From contig NC_088324.1 in assembly GCF_910592395.1 (NCBI RefSeq), positions 15,960,953-16,024,952 of the forward strand: a stretch of DNA of 64,000 bases, read 5' to 3'. Under the pieces are notes generated by a model that saw nothing but the letters and a program-made list of their open reading frames with translations, ran no database searches and was not told the DNA's origin. The position numbers were made by a program, and so were the translations under genes. This DNA comes from Lineus longissimus (Eukaryota > Nemertea > Pilidiophora > Heteronemertea > Lineidae). Shown here piece after piece: positions 11,384 through 31,900 of this stretch (position 1 is the stretch's first letter; each line of letters starts with the position of its first letter).

Positions 11384-13943
11384 CGATGGGAGACTTTAGA
11401 ATGGAGGTTGTAACATGGACCGATTGGAACATGGAAGTAGGAAGCACCTTAGGTTGACATTGCTGAGAACTGTGGTGTCCTCTATAGGCTCTAGCATAGT
11501 TATGATTATTAAAGGAGTTGTTTGAAATTGACATCACTATGGAGAAATGATGTGGTCTCAGGTAACCAGCATAAGAGGTCTCACTCTGCTTGCTTTCTTT
11601 GAGTCTTTACAATCCCACCTGGCGTCGTGTAAACATTCATTGAACAAACTCTGCTAAGGTTGCACAAATTGAGTGTGAATGGTGAATACCTATATCCGAA
11701 AGATTTTGGATCACACAATCATATCTGTTCGGAACACCACTTGCTGATGGCAGCCTTTTTGGTGGCCGTGATGTCTAGTAGTTATCCACGTGTTTTATGT
11801 CATTTACTCTTCTGCCCAGCGAATGATCTCTTGATGTCTCAAGACATAACATTTTGTGTTGCTGCCCTTTTTCTGCTCCGAGCTCAATAAAATATGTGCA
11901 TTTTCACCCTTGTTGAAAGGGATAGCTAGATTATAGGTACGTTGCATGGGTACTTACTGCTGTGTTCTGTTGGTAGATATATTGCTGAGTGATATGATTA
12001 CTTAAATGTAACATTACAATTCTATTTCATTGGTAAGATTATGTGAAAAGTAGTAAAAAAATTTGATGTTTTCATGGAAATTAGATGATAGATCGTAGTG
12101 TGATGTAAAAAATGTCATATTTTGGGAGAAATTTTTGATGTAAGTGTTTTTGCAAACTTTATAACTCATAGCTTGTCAAAGAGCCTCCCTCTTGTAGTGA
12201 TAGGATATTGCATTTGTATACATTGTACCTTGAGATTTTCTATGTAAATGTTGTGCTCAAATACCTTTACGTAATATGCTACAACCAAACATTCCATATT
12301 TACACTTTTATTAGAAAATGATGGTAGAATCATACCTTTGAAAGAGATGTTATTTAGAATATGATTTATTAGGAAAGTTTATAGTTTTCGACAGAATTTT
12401 GATTTACTATGAAAGTAGCTTGGACTTTAAGCGTTAACAATATGTTCTGTTCATTAGGAGGAGTTGTCATATCTGGACTCCTCAATGCAACTTGACCATT
12501 ATGGATCTCATTGATTATGCGTTGAAGACTAATTGTCTCTGAATTCTCGGGGTTAATACCAATAGATTCAGTCATGTGCAGCATTCTCCTAATCACCAAT
12601 CAGTTTTATGATCACATGTTGGATGAGATTTCGTAATCACTAATGATCCTCCTCATCAGCGTTCCGTGTCTTGGTAATAGAGTCATTGGAACAGTTAATG
12701 AATCGGAAACAATTCACTGCCTGATGCCGGCTCTTTCCTTCGAGATGGGATTCGTTCTGCTCTATTGAGTAGCATCAATTGCTAGCTTATCAATTTGAAA
12801 CTTTGAGCTCATCATTCACAATGTATGCCTTACATTCCTGTGATTTCTCTGGCATTTCTGATGCCTTGTAGAATACGAAAAGCTTATTCAAAGCAAGAAG
12901 GAAATAAAATATTATATATTTATAGCCATGTTTTCTTCTTTATTGCACACAAATATCCATGAGATACACTGATCATGCTTTTATTAGATAAAATCTGGCT
13001 TCCCGGTGAACTTACTCCATGGGTATGACAAGATGTAAATAGAGGTTGATGTAATAATTAGAAAGAGTCACGAGTGTTAAATCTCCCAGGGGCCATCACC
13101 ATTGATACATCAGGAAACTGCGGTTAAATTCACTGCTGGCACAATGTTGTGATCATGCACATTGTTTTGCTCCAGATGCACAAGTGACCACACTGTTGTT
13201 CAAAAGATTAATTTGGTGACAATGTTGACATAACTTTGTATAGCTGTACCGTTAATTTCAAAACTCCCTCATGACTTTTTTGCATTGAAAACATTCAAAA
13301 AATATCTAAAGACCGACCGCATTGGGAGAATTTCCTATTGGAATAAACACTTATGATCTATGAGAAATGGAATGGTAATGGAAATAAAGTGCTATCACAG
13401 ATATGGATTTTTGGTTTTCAAACCTGACAAATGCTGTAAACTCACACAGGAGCTGTCCAGGACCGTTAAGATTGCAGGACCTGTGTTGCATGTTATCTAG
13501 AGATGGTCCTGATGGCTTCTGCTATGATTTACAGTCTTTCTCAATGAAAACAAATAGCCTCTATTCATGGTTGATGTTTCTCGGTTTGAAATTGAAAATT
13601 ATGTTAGCTTTTGTAGTCTTTTGATGCTCTTAAAGGTAACATGCATAGCACAGGTCGAACACAAACACCATCTGAGATTATTTTCACAATCATTTCACTG
13701 ATCCAGCTTCATTCAGTCTGTCTATATCACAGTGGACCACAGGGCAAACTAGCAATGTCAGTTTGACTGGAAAATAATCCATTCTTACAATTGTTTCTTC
13801 TGTGTTTTAGTCACATTGAGATGAGAATGAACAAAGCACATGAATCCATTGGACACCCTGTCCCCAACACACAGTTGGACTAGAATGACCTGCAACACCG
13901 ATAAACACTTATTTTGAAATGAGATTACGACACGGCTTCCTCA
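11384..13943. other. SAPCD2 3' UTR and tail-to-tail spacer with BBLN
   Basis: This AT-rich stretch separates the convergent ends of SAPCD2 (+) and BBLN (-). Short frames at 11660-11890, 12369-12599 and 13403-13624 lack any family signature. I see no RNA gene or clear mobile element. Confidence 0.65.
11886..11891 (+). promoter_or_regulatory. Candidate poly(A) signal for SAPCD2
   Basis: AATAAA lies 503 nt after the stop codon, within AT-rich DNA and before a T-rich stretch. The signal is visible; its use is inferred. Confidence 0.45.
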
Positions 13944-14695
13944 TCAACTTCCTTCCTTATCGTGAGATTTTGAATGCTTGACGTCTGTCCCATGTGGCCC
14001 AGCCTGATTCACATCCTCGTCCCCATCTTTGGACTTTTCTACATCATCCTCGTCCCCCTGTGCAAGGTCCTCTCTGACACTCTCAGCCGCACTTGCTAAT
14101 TCTTCCCTTGTCTCCTTACTTGACTGAAGTAAATCCTCCAATTTAGCAAACAGTGAGTCGTTCCTGTGCTCCAGTTGATCCAGACACCCGTCCAGCATGT
14201 CAAGTGTGTTGTTCAGTGCATCATATTCTGGAAACCAAACAGATTGTCAATGTGTAACATGTTCTTATTCATCAATGCATCAAACAAAAGACATCACCGG
14301 ACAACAGCTGAAGTTTACATAAATACAGTCTGTTCACTCAGTCAGGTTGACCATTGTGAATCATTGTCAGTATGGGATGTGACATTGTCAGCATTGTAAA
14401 TCCCATCAAATATTGTACTCACCCAGAACCTATGGACAAGAAGGGGAGATTGAGAACACAGAAGAAGAGAAACAAGGAAGGACAGAGCCAGAGGAGATGC
14501 TATCTGAAAAGTTGCACAGCTCTTGGCCGATTTTACAGCCATTAGCAATGACCAAATTAAGACGGGAAGTAATTTTGGGTACCAGTTGGTTGCTGTTTAT
14601 GGAACGAGTTCATTACCTTGCACAATATCCTCCACATTTTCATGATCATTCATTGTTGGACTACCAGAGTTTTCACCACTGCGACGATTGGTCAT
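13944..14695 (-). CDS. BBLN: Bublin coiled-coil protein (UPF0184/C9orf16 family)
   Basis: Two exons on the minus strand: 14617-14695 (start ATG 14695-14693) and 13944-14227 (stop included), joined in phase 1; 120 aa. The exon junction yields EYDALNNTLDMLDGCLDQLE, followed by HRNDSLFAKLEDLLQSSKE, the hallmark short coiled coil of the UPF0184 family (human EYAAINSMLDQINSCLDHLE). The N-terminus (MTNRRSGENSGSPTMNDHEN) is low complexity. The C-terminus is longer than in human (83 aa), with an acidic/Lys/His-rich tail (GDEDDVEKSKDGDED). BBLN has been linked to intermediate-filament organisation in worm intestine; the role here is inferred. Its start is 1.3 kb from the divergent DDX39 start. Confidence 0.92.
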
Positions 14696-15980
14696 GTTAA
14701 CAGCCTAAAATTTGAGATTTTGAGAAGTTTTCTTAAAGCCAAAACAGTTTCCTGGAAAATGAAGTATCATGTGACTTGCTAGTTGACCACGTGACCAATA
14801 TTCCCGAAGTGGTTTGTAAGGCCGTAGTTTCTGATTGGTGGTTGAATTTCCTGGCACAAATACAATTTCAAGGAACTTACTAATTACACTGCTGATTTGG
14901 AAATTATTGGGTTACGACACTTGAACTTGACTTGAATTGAATCTAATGTGGCTGTTTAGATCTTCAAATGTGCTAATTAGTGCCTGTTTTTCCTAATTAG
15001 GTCTTTAAAGGGCCAGATCCTGGCAGCCAATCACAAGGCGGGTCTCATTGCTCGGTCAATTATTGCCCAATTATAATCCCTCTCGCCATTTTGACTTTCT
15101 TGTTCAGTCGTTTCCTGAGAAAACCGCAGGTAAATATCGCTCATCATCCGCTTTTCTATTCCAATTTACTCCGTGTAAATAAATTTACTTGATATCTAGG
15201 TTACTAAAGTACCTGCAGTTTGTCATATTGTTTTGTACGAGTGCTGATTTTGACTGAATTGCCACCTCTGAAAAGCCGGCTTCGTCGGCTCTTTGTTGTT
15301 GACTGTGCCGTGTATTGATGTACATGCTGTGTACAGTTTGTATACAAGCTGTTACAGGAGGTAAACAAAATGTTTTTGCTGACTGCATGTACAACAAATT
15401 AAGTCTTCAGGCTTAAGACTCGCAGCAAAAAAAAAAGCTCAAATGTGGGCACAGCAGTGCAACCATAATAGGCATAGCTAGTCGAGGTGCTACTGTACAC
15501 TACAGTACAGTACAGCACAGAACCTAGATCAATCATCGAATTCCGTACACACCCCGCCATGCCCACACAAACAAAAGTATTGAAGAAAAAACCTGCTACA
15601 GGCTAAAAGCCTATTGCAGTACCGTTATGTTATGTACCATTGTATGTATGTATGTACTGGGGCGTAATATAGGCCTACCTCACATTGGCATCTGAAAACG
15701 AGGCGCATGGGGAAGCACCTAGGCCTACTCGTTAATATTAGGTCTGGATTTTTTGTCGATTTTTATAACTATCACTGGTAAGAGCTCAAACGGAGCTTTA
15801 TCTACACCAGCTGACCCCATGCGCTGCTTAGCAAATTCTTTAAGTAAGGGTCCAATTTTGGACCAAGATGCCTTCTTTGATGATGATGATTGCCTACAAC
15901 ACTCAACAGTCATGTCGTTCCAGCCTCCATGGGCATAGTGGGTCCCTGACCATTTCCATTTCCTTCCATTTCTAGTCACC
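14696..15980. promoter_or_regulatory. Divergent intergenic region, BBLN (-) / DDX39 (+)
   Basis: 1,285 bp between two head-to-head start codons presumably hold both promoters and 5' UTRs. CCAAT/ATTGG boxes are visible near 14835 and 15025-15065 (e.g. CAGCCAATCACAAGG). A short TGTA microsatellite lies near 15640-15655. I see no TATA box at a convincing position. A small open frame overlapping 15725-15982 on the minus strand has no family match. Confidence 0.5.
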
Positions 15981-20770
<4,790 letters not shown>

Positions 20771-21318
20771 AGACTTGTTGCTGAGAACAAAGGAGATCAA
20801 AGATGGCTTCCTTTCAAGGAGAGACTTCGTGGAATGAAGGATTCAGCAAATCGTGTGCAAAAGATCTTTACAAGTGAAAGTTGACTTATAATTGGACTGG
20901 GAGATCGGGTTTGAGCAGATATTGCTGTGTAGTTATTGTCATAGTTTCAATCCGTATTGTGAGGATATCTTGGGTCCTGGAGGATTCTTTTAAGCAAGTG
21001 TTGTCCAAGACATAATGTCAAGTTTCTGCTCCCTGACAAAACTAAAACAACATGAACATCGTTCCAAGAACTCCAGTACCACTAGCTTCACTGGTCTACC
21101 TTCCTGTAAGAAGTGCTGTCGTCCAATTGTATGACAAAAGATATCTGCATTTATTGTGTTTTCATCCAATGAAAAATAACAGCCGAACACAGATGAGCTT
21201 GGAAAGCATCCTGTGTGTTTTATAAGTCCTTCTTGCAGTAGCACACGTGCCTTTGGGATCCTTGCATAACATGTTATTATTTTAAATATCTTGTTCATTC
21301 GTCATCGTAATTTTTTTA

Positions 21319-21324
21319 AATAAA
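21319..21324 (+). promoter_or_regulatory. Candidate poly(A) signal for DDX39
   Basis: AATAAA lies about 550 nt after the DDX39 stop, in an AT-rich setting. A second AATAAA follows at 21422. Use is inferred. Confidence 0.4.
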
Positions 21325-21587
21325 TTAGTTCGAACGTTCATCGCTGTCTTGTATAGATTTTAAATTTATTGTAATTGATGCTGTGGCTAGATGTGTCAAG
21401 AGTATATAACATTTTGTACAGAATAAAAATTGTAAACTTAGCTAACATGTTACTGTTGTTTTCATTCTACTATCTTCAGTCTGGCAATGGTGAGCTGAGT
21501 CCCTGCCACGAATATGATCAGTCCAACAAATTTACATATCTGTTTACAAAAGTCGATGGATTTCTACGGACAACACCTGCACCTCGT

Positions 21588-21801
21588 CACAATCACAAGA
21601 AGTTGTCCTCTGACATGAATCGGAATTGGTCCGTTGTTCCGAGACGAGACTAGAAGGGTTCACCCTCCATTGTCAAGTTGGCATACTTTGAATGTCACAA
21701 TCACAAGAAGTTGTCCTCTGACATGAATCGGAGTTGGTCCGTTGTTCCGAGACGAGACCAGAAGGGTTCACCTTCCGTGGTCAAGTTGGCATCCTGGGAA
21801 T
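21588..21801. repeat. Two-copy 108-bp tandem duplication
   Basis: The unit begins CACAATCACAAGAAGTTGTC and continues through GTTGTTCCGAGACGAGAC to GTCAAGTTGGCAT. It is repeated at 21588 and 21696 with a few substitutions. Confidence 0.9.
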
Positions 21802-22008
21802 GAAAAGATGTCCTCTGTTCTGATCCCGCCCAGCATACTTTATGGCTGGAGATATGCCAGGTAAATATTAGTTGCAATACCATATTCAAGATCAACACCT
21901 ATCAGATGCCAGATCACTCGCCATCATCTTACTCTCCTGAAGAACAATGACAAAAGAGGTTTTGCAATTCATGTATTAAATAAATAACATCTACATGAAA
22001 TCGTCATT

Positions 22009-22113
22009 AGATACATGTATGTAGCACACAGATACATGTATGTAGCACACAGATACATGTATGTAGCACACAGATACATGTATGTAGCACACAGATACAT
22101 GTATGTAGCACAC
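22009..22113. repeat. 21-bp microsatellite, 5 copies
   Basis: Five identical copies of AGATACATGTATGTAGCACA+C. ACATGT and TACATGTA are palindromic. The unit length is a multiple of three, which produces artificial open frames on both strands. Confidence 0.97.
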
Positions 22114-22379
22114 ACAACTTCAAGGCTGCACATCATATTCTTGATTATGTACATTATGATTGGTCTAAAAAATGGAACAAATGAGGACAGTTTTCTAGAA
22201 TATTTTGTCTAGATCAATGACAATAGAGAGAGAGACATCACACAGGTTCATGTCTACATGTACAGACAGGTGATCACAGAAGGTACCAATCAAGGTACAA
22301 CACCCATTAAGTGAGTCTCAATCAACTGGACAAAGTCGGCACTTTCCTCTCGGATACAATTTTCGTACAGAGTTGGACA

Positions 22380-24670
<2,291 letters not shown>

Positions 24671-25941
24671 CTTGGTTTCGTAAGTTTTTAAAGGGACTAT
24701 GGTCTCATAAGGTCTCGTTAGGGAGTTTTTCCCAAATGTACGCGATGAAGACGTGCCCCATTAACATCTATTTTAAAATGCGTTTCCAAAGTGAATGCAT
24801 GAGGACAACCCATTCGTGTCATATATCACTGGAAACGCCCGCTTCCCCTGATTCTGCAGGATGTTAAATTGGGCATTTTATTTCTTTAAATAAATCATAA
24901 GCGTCGCATTTGCTCCTAGCTCTGTTCACCATCCCAAATGGCAATATTGCCAATTGGCCGGGCAATCACGAAAACCCCCAAATATTATACATTTCTTCCT
25001 GAATAATTCTTACAGTGACCATTCTCCTGTGAAAGACAGTTGCTTACGCTACACAAAAATCAAAAAAAAATCGAGGGTCAACCATTGAACTTTTGAGATA
25101 TGTTGAATTTTGCACAAATCAGCGAAAAATGTACCAACTGGCACTGGACGGCATTTCAACACGGGGCTGAAGCACATCCCAAGTTCAGTGTCCACATACG
25201 TCGGCAACAACAGTAAATGCGTAGTTTCTTGTTAGCCGGCCTATTAAGTAGCGCTCTAGGTTTCAGAAACTCCAAAAAAAACGTGTTTACCAAAACAACT
25301 GCTGAATCAACACTGACATACTGTGATGACCGAGAAATCAATGATTTTAGGAACGTCAACGGGTCATTGTCGGACGTCGTCAGTTCGCCAAAAAAACCAA
25401 AGGATAATAAGTCGTCCCCCGAGATAATAAGTCGTCCCCCCGACATAATAAGTCGTCCCCCCGAGATAATAAGTCGTCCCGCTGAGAATTTTTTTTTTTC
25501 GATGTCCTTTCCCAGCCACCGTACAAGTGAGCTCACACAACTGTTTGACAGTCCTGGCTGTTAACCACCGTGCTGACAACATGATGAGAGAGAGACAGTC
25601 ACAGACAGGCCAAATATTAGTACACATCTACTTGCCACTGTCTTGTACTTTCCCGGGGTACTTTCTCTATCCAAACAAAAGTCCAAGGGAGCGAAACAAC
25701 TGGGGGCGAAAAGGTTGGGGTGCGAACGAACCCCAATTCGTTTTAAAGTCATTCCGGTTCCTGTACGCATGCGCCTCGCTGAGAATCTCGTGCAACGACG
25801 TGAAATATTTTTTTATAACATTGTATAAAAACGGTGTGTTTCACCAAAAATGGTTATTCGATTGCTTTGAAACTCTGCAGTCATTAAAAACATATATTCA
25901 TCTTACTAGTAGGTTATTTACAGTGATTTACATTGAGTGGA
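24671..25941. promoter_or_regulatory. Divergent intergenic region, PTGES2 (-) / VARS (+)
   Basis: 1.27 kb between two start codons, presumably containing both promoters. It holds the AATAAGTCGTCCCCCC module (25404-25525) and one inverted unit of the 4858-5570 minisatellite (about 25545-25615). No TATA box is obvious. Open frames across 25156-25627 come from the repeats. Confidence 0.5.
25404..25525. repeat. AATAAGTCGTCCCCCC repeat module, copy B
   Basis: Four 20/21-bp units (AATAAGTCGTCCCCCCGACAT, varying GACAT/GAGAT) are followed by the same tail as copy A: GAGAATTTTTTTTTTTCGATG and CCTTTCCCAGCCACCGTAC. It lies 417 bp upstream of the VARS ATG. An inverted minisatellite unit follows at once, so the association of the two repeat types seen at 4858-5667 is repeated here. 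Confidence 0.9.
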
Positions 25942-28900
25942 ATGGCAGATAAAGAGACTGAGGTGAAGGGGGCACCTCCACCGGCTGCGGATGGCGACAT
26001 GGGTGATGCAGAGAAAGCTGCGGCCCAACTGAAGAAAGAGAAGGCCGAAGCTAAAAAGAGAGAGAAGATGGAGAAGTTTCTTGCCAAGCAGCTGAAACAG
26101 GCTGAGATGAAGAAAACCAAGGGTGATAAAGATGACAGCAATGATGTAAGAAAACAAATAACGTGGCAATACTGAGTAATTTGCAGGCCAGTGTCTGTGG
26201 TAGGCACCAGGCCGGGCGCACACGCTTATTATTATTTTATGTGGTTCGTTGGTGTTGGCGTGTCGTAGGCATCAGCTGATCAGTGCGGGATAGACTCTGA
26301 CAATGTAATCGGTGCAGGATAGACTCCGACAATGTAATCAGTGCTGGATAGACTCCGACAATGTAAATCAGTGCATGTCGCCATGTGGCCCTACCTAGTC
26401 ACTTGAAGTAGTGTAAATCATCTTCTGTACTATCTAACTATACTGTGGTTTTGATGGATTGTGGTTAAAATGAACCATTGAATGATTGAATTCAAAAGTC
26501 CACATTTCATTACAGAAGAAGAAAAAGGAGAAAGATAAGGAAGTGAAAGCTGTCATCACTTACGATAAGCCCACGGCAGAGGGTGACAAGAAAGGTAAGG
26601 GTAGAGACTGAGGAGAGGAAACCAAACAACATAGATTGTGTCAATACTTTTAGTGTTCTATGATATTTGTCAAACCAGACTATAAGACAGCTCCAAGTAA
26701 CTGAAACGTTTAAGTAGATGTTGAAAACAAGAAAGTGAAAGTGACTGAAGTTATCAATGTTTAATCTGTTTATTTCAAGCGCAAATGATTATTTGGTGAA
26801 AGTAACCAGTGACTTTTGACTGAATTAAGATGAGTTACTAAATTCTAAAGATGGTTGTTTTCTGAGAATATCTGAAACCTTCATTTCAGATGTGTCTGGT
26901 GCGATGCCTGATGCTTACAGTCCCAAATATGTTGAGGCCGCTTGGTATACTTGGTGGGAAAAGAGTGGCTTCTTCAAGCCGGAATATGGAGTAAGTTACC
27001 ATGGTTACTCGCTCAGTTGTATAAATAGATCCATAGGAGCAGAGAACTATTACTATTGGCAAATCCAATTGACCTTTTGGCTTTCTGGCGTCTGCTGGAC
27101 TGTATTCCCTTCAAAGGGATGCAATGTCTCTGCTTGCCGAGATGTGCATCTTCATTGTGGAAGGAAATTAAGCTCACTTATGGTTGAAAATTATGCTTCG
27201 GTTTCAGAGAACAAGTGTATCGGAGAAGAACCCCAAAGGAGTGTTTATGATGGTCATTCCACCACCTAACGTGACTGGAGCTCTCCATCTCGGCCATGCT
27301 CTAACCAATGCGGTGGAGGATGCTATCACCAGGTGGCATCGCATGAGGGGCGTGACGACACTATGGAATCCTGGGTGTGATCACGCTGGTATCGCCACAC
27401 AGGTCGTCGTTGAGAAAAAGATCTGGAAGGAACAGCAGTTGACGAGACATGATCTTGGGCGGGAAAAGTTTATCGAACATGTCTGGAAGTGGAAAACGGA
27501 GTAAGTTGCCTGAGATACTGGTCAGCTCAGTCTGAGCTTCAGCAAGTGATTCCTGTAGCAGTAAAAGATGACTGAATCATGGACCAGGCTTGATCATCAC
27601 CCAAAACCTTTCTTTCGTTATGATTTCTGCATTTATTTTCAGGAAAGGTGACCGTATCTACAACCAGCTGAAGAAGCTTGGAGGATCATATGACTGGGAC
27701 AGAGCTTGCTTCACAATGGAACCAGTGAGTTGTCATTTGTCTCTTGTCATAAGCTGAGTGCATAATATCCAGATCTGCTATTGCTTGACGCTGGTGAAAA
27801 CTTCATGTGAATATCACAGCTGCACCTGCTGATATTGTCAATGTTGGGAATTAACGCTTATCCTTTCGAATGATATCATGTAGATGTAATTAATTCATTT
27901 TGTGTTCTTGACTTCAGAAACTTTCCCGAGCTGTCAAAGAAGCATTTGTGCAGATGCACGAAGACGGCATCATTTACCGTAACAATCGCCTTGTCAACTG
28001 GTCGTGCACGCTCAACTCTGCCATCTCAGACATTGAGGTTGATAAGAAGGAGCTTCCTGGTCGTACCATGCTTGCTGTCCCTGGCTACAAGGACAAAGTG
28101 GAATTTGGTGTCATTGTTTCATTTGCGTACAAGGTTGATGGATCAGATGATGAAGTAGTTGTAGCTACAACACGTATAGAGACGATGTTGGGAGACACGG
28201 CGGTGGCGGTCCACCCTCAGGATGACAGATATAAACACCTTCACGGCAAGTTCGTCGTTCATCCATTCTGTGAGAGGAAGATGCCCATCGTTCTCGATGA
28301 TTTTGTTGACATGAACTTTGGAACAGGTAGGGGGCGCTTGTTTTGACAAATTTATTCGATTTAGGATTGGAATACTTTGAGAAGACATCAACAAAGACCT
28401 CCTGATCTTACCTGTCATATTGTGGTGTTTCTTACAGGTGCTGTGAAAATCACCCCGGCTCACGATGCGAATGATTACGAGTGTGGCATGAGGCATAACC
28501 TGCCGTTCATTACTTGTATCAATGAGAAAGGTCTGATGACAGAAGAGTGTGCTACCTTTGCTGTAAGTAGGACTAGGAATGTGGCATATGGTGTGACAAG
28601 TGCCACTCCAAGTCTTCTCTGTCGGATGTTCTGTATAATCACTTTTTGACCCACATTGAAATCGGCTCTGCCGCTCCCTATTGTTTCTGTGACTTGCACT
28701 GGGTCATCAGTGGCCACACCATGCAATCAATGAAATAGGTGTCTCCAGACTGCTCCTGACATTTCTTGTTGTATCTGACAGGGCATGAAGAGGTTTGATG
28801 CGAGGAAAGCTGTGCTGAAAGCATTGAAGGAGAAGGGCCTTTACAAGGAGACCAAGGATAACCAGATGGTTGTGCCCATGTGCAGGTGAGTACAATGACA

Positions 28901-31900
28901 GCCTCTTGGTCATGTTGTCTTCAGATCTTGTCTTATGAACTGGCTTTGTTGTTTCACACTTTTGAGTAGACATGAGCTTCTCACTCTTCAGCAAAATCAT
29001 GATTTGTGTCGTATTTTCCAGTCGTTCCAAAGATGTGATCGAGCCCCTTCTCAAACCGCAGTGGTACATGAACTGTACAGAGATGGCAGACGCAGCTGTA
29101 AATGTATGTACATGTTCATTCAGTCTTTAGCCAAGGAATGGTATCTCAAGCTGTTGTCAACATTGGTGGGGTGTTATGTTCGCCCCGGTTAAGGCACCAG
29201 ATACAAGGATTAGGCATTTTGCTTGAAGACATCGTGACAAAACAGCAGATTTGAGACGACAACTTCCTGCTGACAAGCCTTGTGCTCTAGCCACTGCCAC
29301 TGAGATCCCTATCAATACTAAAAGATTCTTTCTGTTGCAGGCTGTCAAAACAGGTGAACTGAAATTGATCCCTGACTCTCACAACAAGATCTGGTTCAAC
29401 TGGTTAGAGAACTGTCGAGATTGGTGCATCTCGCGTCAGCTATGGTGGGGACATCGGATTCCTGCCTACTTCATCAAGGTCGACGATCCAAGTGTACCCG
29501 CAGGAAAGGTGAGCATCTAGCTGTCTAACAAACCAGCTGAATTCACGGAAAGATTCATGTCTTTTCTGATAGATTTGGATACCGCTTGGCAACTCTCTTG
29601 TTTAGGGAAATAATGACCTGGGGGGGGTCATAGAATGCTTCCTTGTCCAAGAGGCAGTCAGATACTTCAGTTACATAACCTGCATCTTCTATGACTTTAG
29701 GATGATGACGACCATTACTGGGTGAGCGGACGAACAGAGGCAGAAGCCCTCGAGAAGGCAGCCAAGCGCTTCAACGTTCCAGCAGAGAAGATCAGCCTCC
29801 ACCAGGATGAGGATGTGCTCGATACCTGGTTTTCATCAGGACTGTTTCCCTTCTCCATATTCGGCTGGCCAGATAAGGTAAGAAAGCACTGGAATCTTTA
29901 ATAGGACTTGTGACAGTTGTTTGCTTGTCCGGATACTATTGGTTTCTAATCATGTTATCTTGTAACTCTCTCACACTTATTTGTTTTCAACTCTCTCTAG
30001 ACCGAGGACCTGGAAGTGTTCTACCCGGGGACGCTCCTCGAGACGGGACATGACATCCTCTTCTTCTGGGTTGCCCGGATGGTCATGATGGGCTACAAAC
30101 TCATGGGGAAGCTGCCCTTTAAAGAGGTTTACCTGCACGCAATGGTGCGTGACGCCCACGGTCGTAAGATGAGCAAGTCGCTAGGCAACGTCATTGATCC
30201 ACTCGATGTCGTGAGTGGTATCACTTTAGAAGCTCTCCATAAGACGCTCGAGGATAGTAACCTGGACCCCAAGGAGATAGCGAAAGCAAAAGCTGGGCAG
30301 GTGAGGTTATAATAATATGCAGACTGACCAACTCAATAACAACTGAGGCACTAACAACCTCATTCTTAAATCCTCTCTTGAAGGCCTTTTTTCTTTGCCC
30401 ATTGGCCCCAAAAGGCCTCATTGCCTCTAAGATGACCTGAGATTTTTCGAGCCCTTCATGCTCACTCTTCACAAGCTTTGACTAATGAACAACTGATGCC
30501 TTCCTTCTGATTTCAGAAAGGGGACTACCCGAATGGCATCCCCGAGTGTGGAACCGATGCCCTCAGGTTTGCCCTCTGTGCATACACATCTCAAGGTCGC
30601 GACATCAACCTCGATGTCCTCCGTGTCCAAGGTTACCGCTTCTTCTGTAACAAACTCTGGAACGCCACCAAGTTTGCCCAGATGAGTTTAGGGGAGGGAT
30701 ACACACCATTACCGGCTCATGAGGTAAGTTTCGTCCAAACTCGCTTACATTTTAACAGATGGAGATGAAGCATGGGTCTCTTGGATGGCTGGCTATCATT
30801 GTGCTAGCAGTCAACTTAGTATTCAGACTTATTCTGTCAAAGTGTCCTTAAAAGCGGCTAATACTTCAGTCATTCCTTTCCAGTTGAATGGAACTGAAAA
30901 ACCCATGGATCTGTGGATCCTCAGTCGTCTCTCAGAAGCAGTCAATCTATGCGATCAGGCGTTTAGAAACTACGACTTCCAGTCAGCAACAACTGCATGT
31001 TATAACTTCTGGTTATACGAGCTCTGTGATTATTATCTAGTAAGTATACGTTCTATTCTTCTAACAAGGGCCTACATTTAATATAAGTATGCTTTCTAGT
31101 TTTGAGTTGAAGATGCCAAAGACAGCTAGTCCGTGTAAAGGTCACTGACGTCTGGGTGTAGAGTCACAACCCTGAATATACAGGATGGTATTCCAGTGCC
31201 CCGTGTGCAAACAGGACTAAGAACAGTTTACTGAACTTTTCATAAATCACCTAATAGTTCTGACCTTGGCTGAAGATCACAACTTGAGCACTCATTTCTG
31301 GACAGACACCATCGTTTGTTAAATATCCTGTTTACGTTGTTTTTGCAGGAGTACTTAAAACCAGTTGTCAATGGCACGGATGAAGCATCCAAGGCAACAT
31401 CACGACATATGCTGTACACGTGTCTTGACGTTGGTCTACGCCTTATACATCCTTTTATGCCCTTCGTTTCTGAAGAGCTCTTCCAGCGGTTATCACGACG
31501 AACAGCTCATGAGCCACCGAGTATATGCATTACTCCCTACCCCGACCCAGAACAGGTGAGTCTTGCTTACGAATGAAAACATTGCCATTCTGTCATTTGG
31601 AAAATATTGGTCACATTTCTGCCTCTTGAAATTAACCTCAACCTCTTGTTCAATTTCAGTTTAACCATAAGAATCGCTCACTAGAGTCAGATGTGGAGTT
31701 TGCTCAGAATGTTGTGAAGGCTGTGAGAGCTATGAGGGCAGATTATCAACTCACGCCAAAAAACAAAGCTCATCGTAAGTTCTGTGATTCCCTCAGAATT
31801 CATGATCACTTAACAGCATTGCAGTGACCGTTATTTAGAAAGTCCCTTTGTATGCTATTGGATGGCACCCAAAGCTGTTTTACAGGGCTGAAGGGTGTCA

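Larger units (their letters stand above)
20771..22379. other. DDX39 3' UTR and tail-to-tail spacer with PTGES2
   Basis: Poly(A) signal candidates AATAAA lie at 21319-21324 and 21422-21427. The stretch includes a two-copy 108-bp duplication and a 21-bp microsatellite, listed separately. No gene is supported. Confidence 0.6.

Noticed and set aside
25156-25627. Several overlapping frames on both strands upstream of VARS
   Set aside because: They are translations of the AATAAGTCGTCC module and its neighbours; the VARS frame starts independently at 25942.
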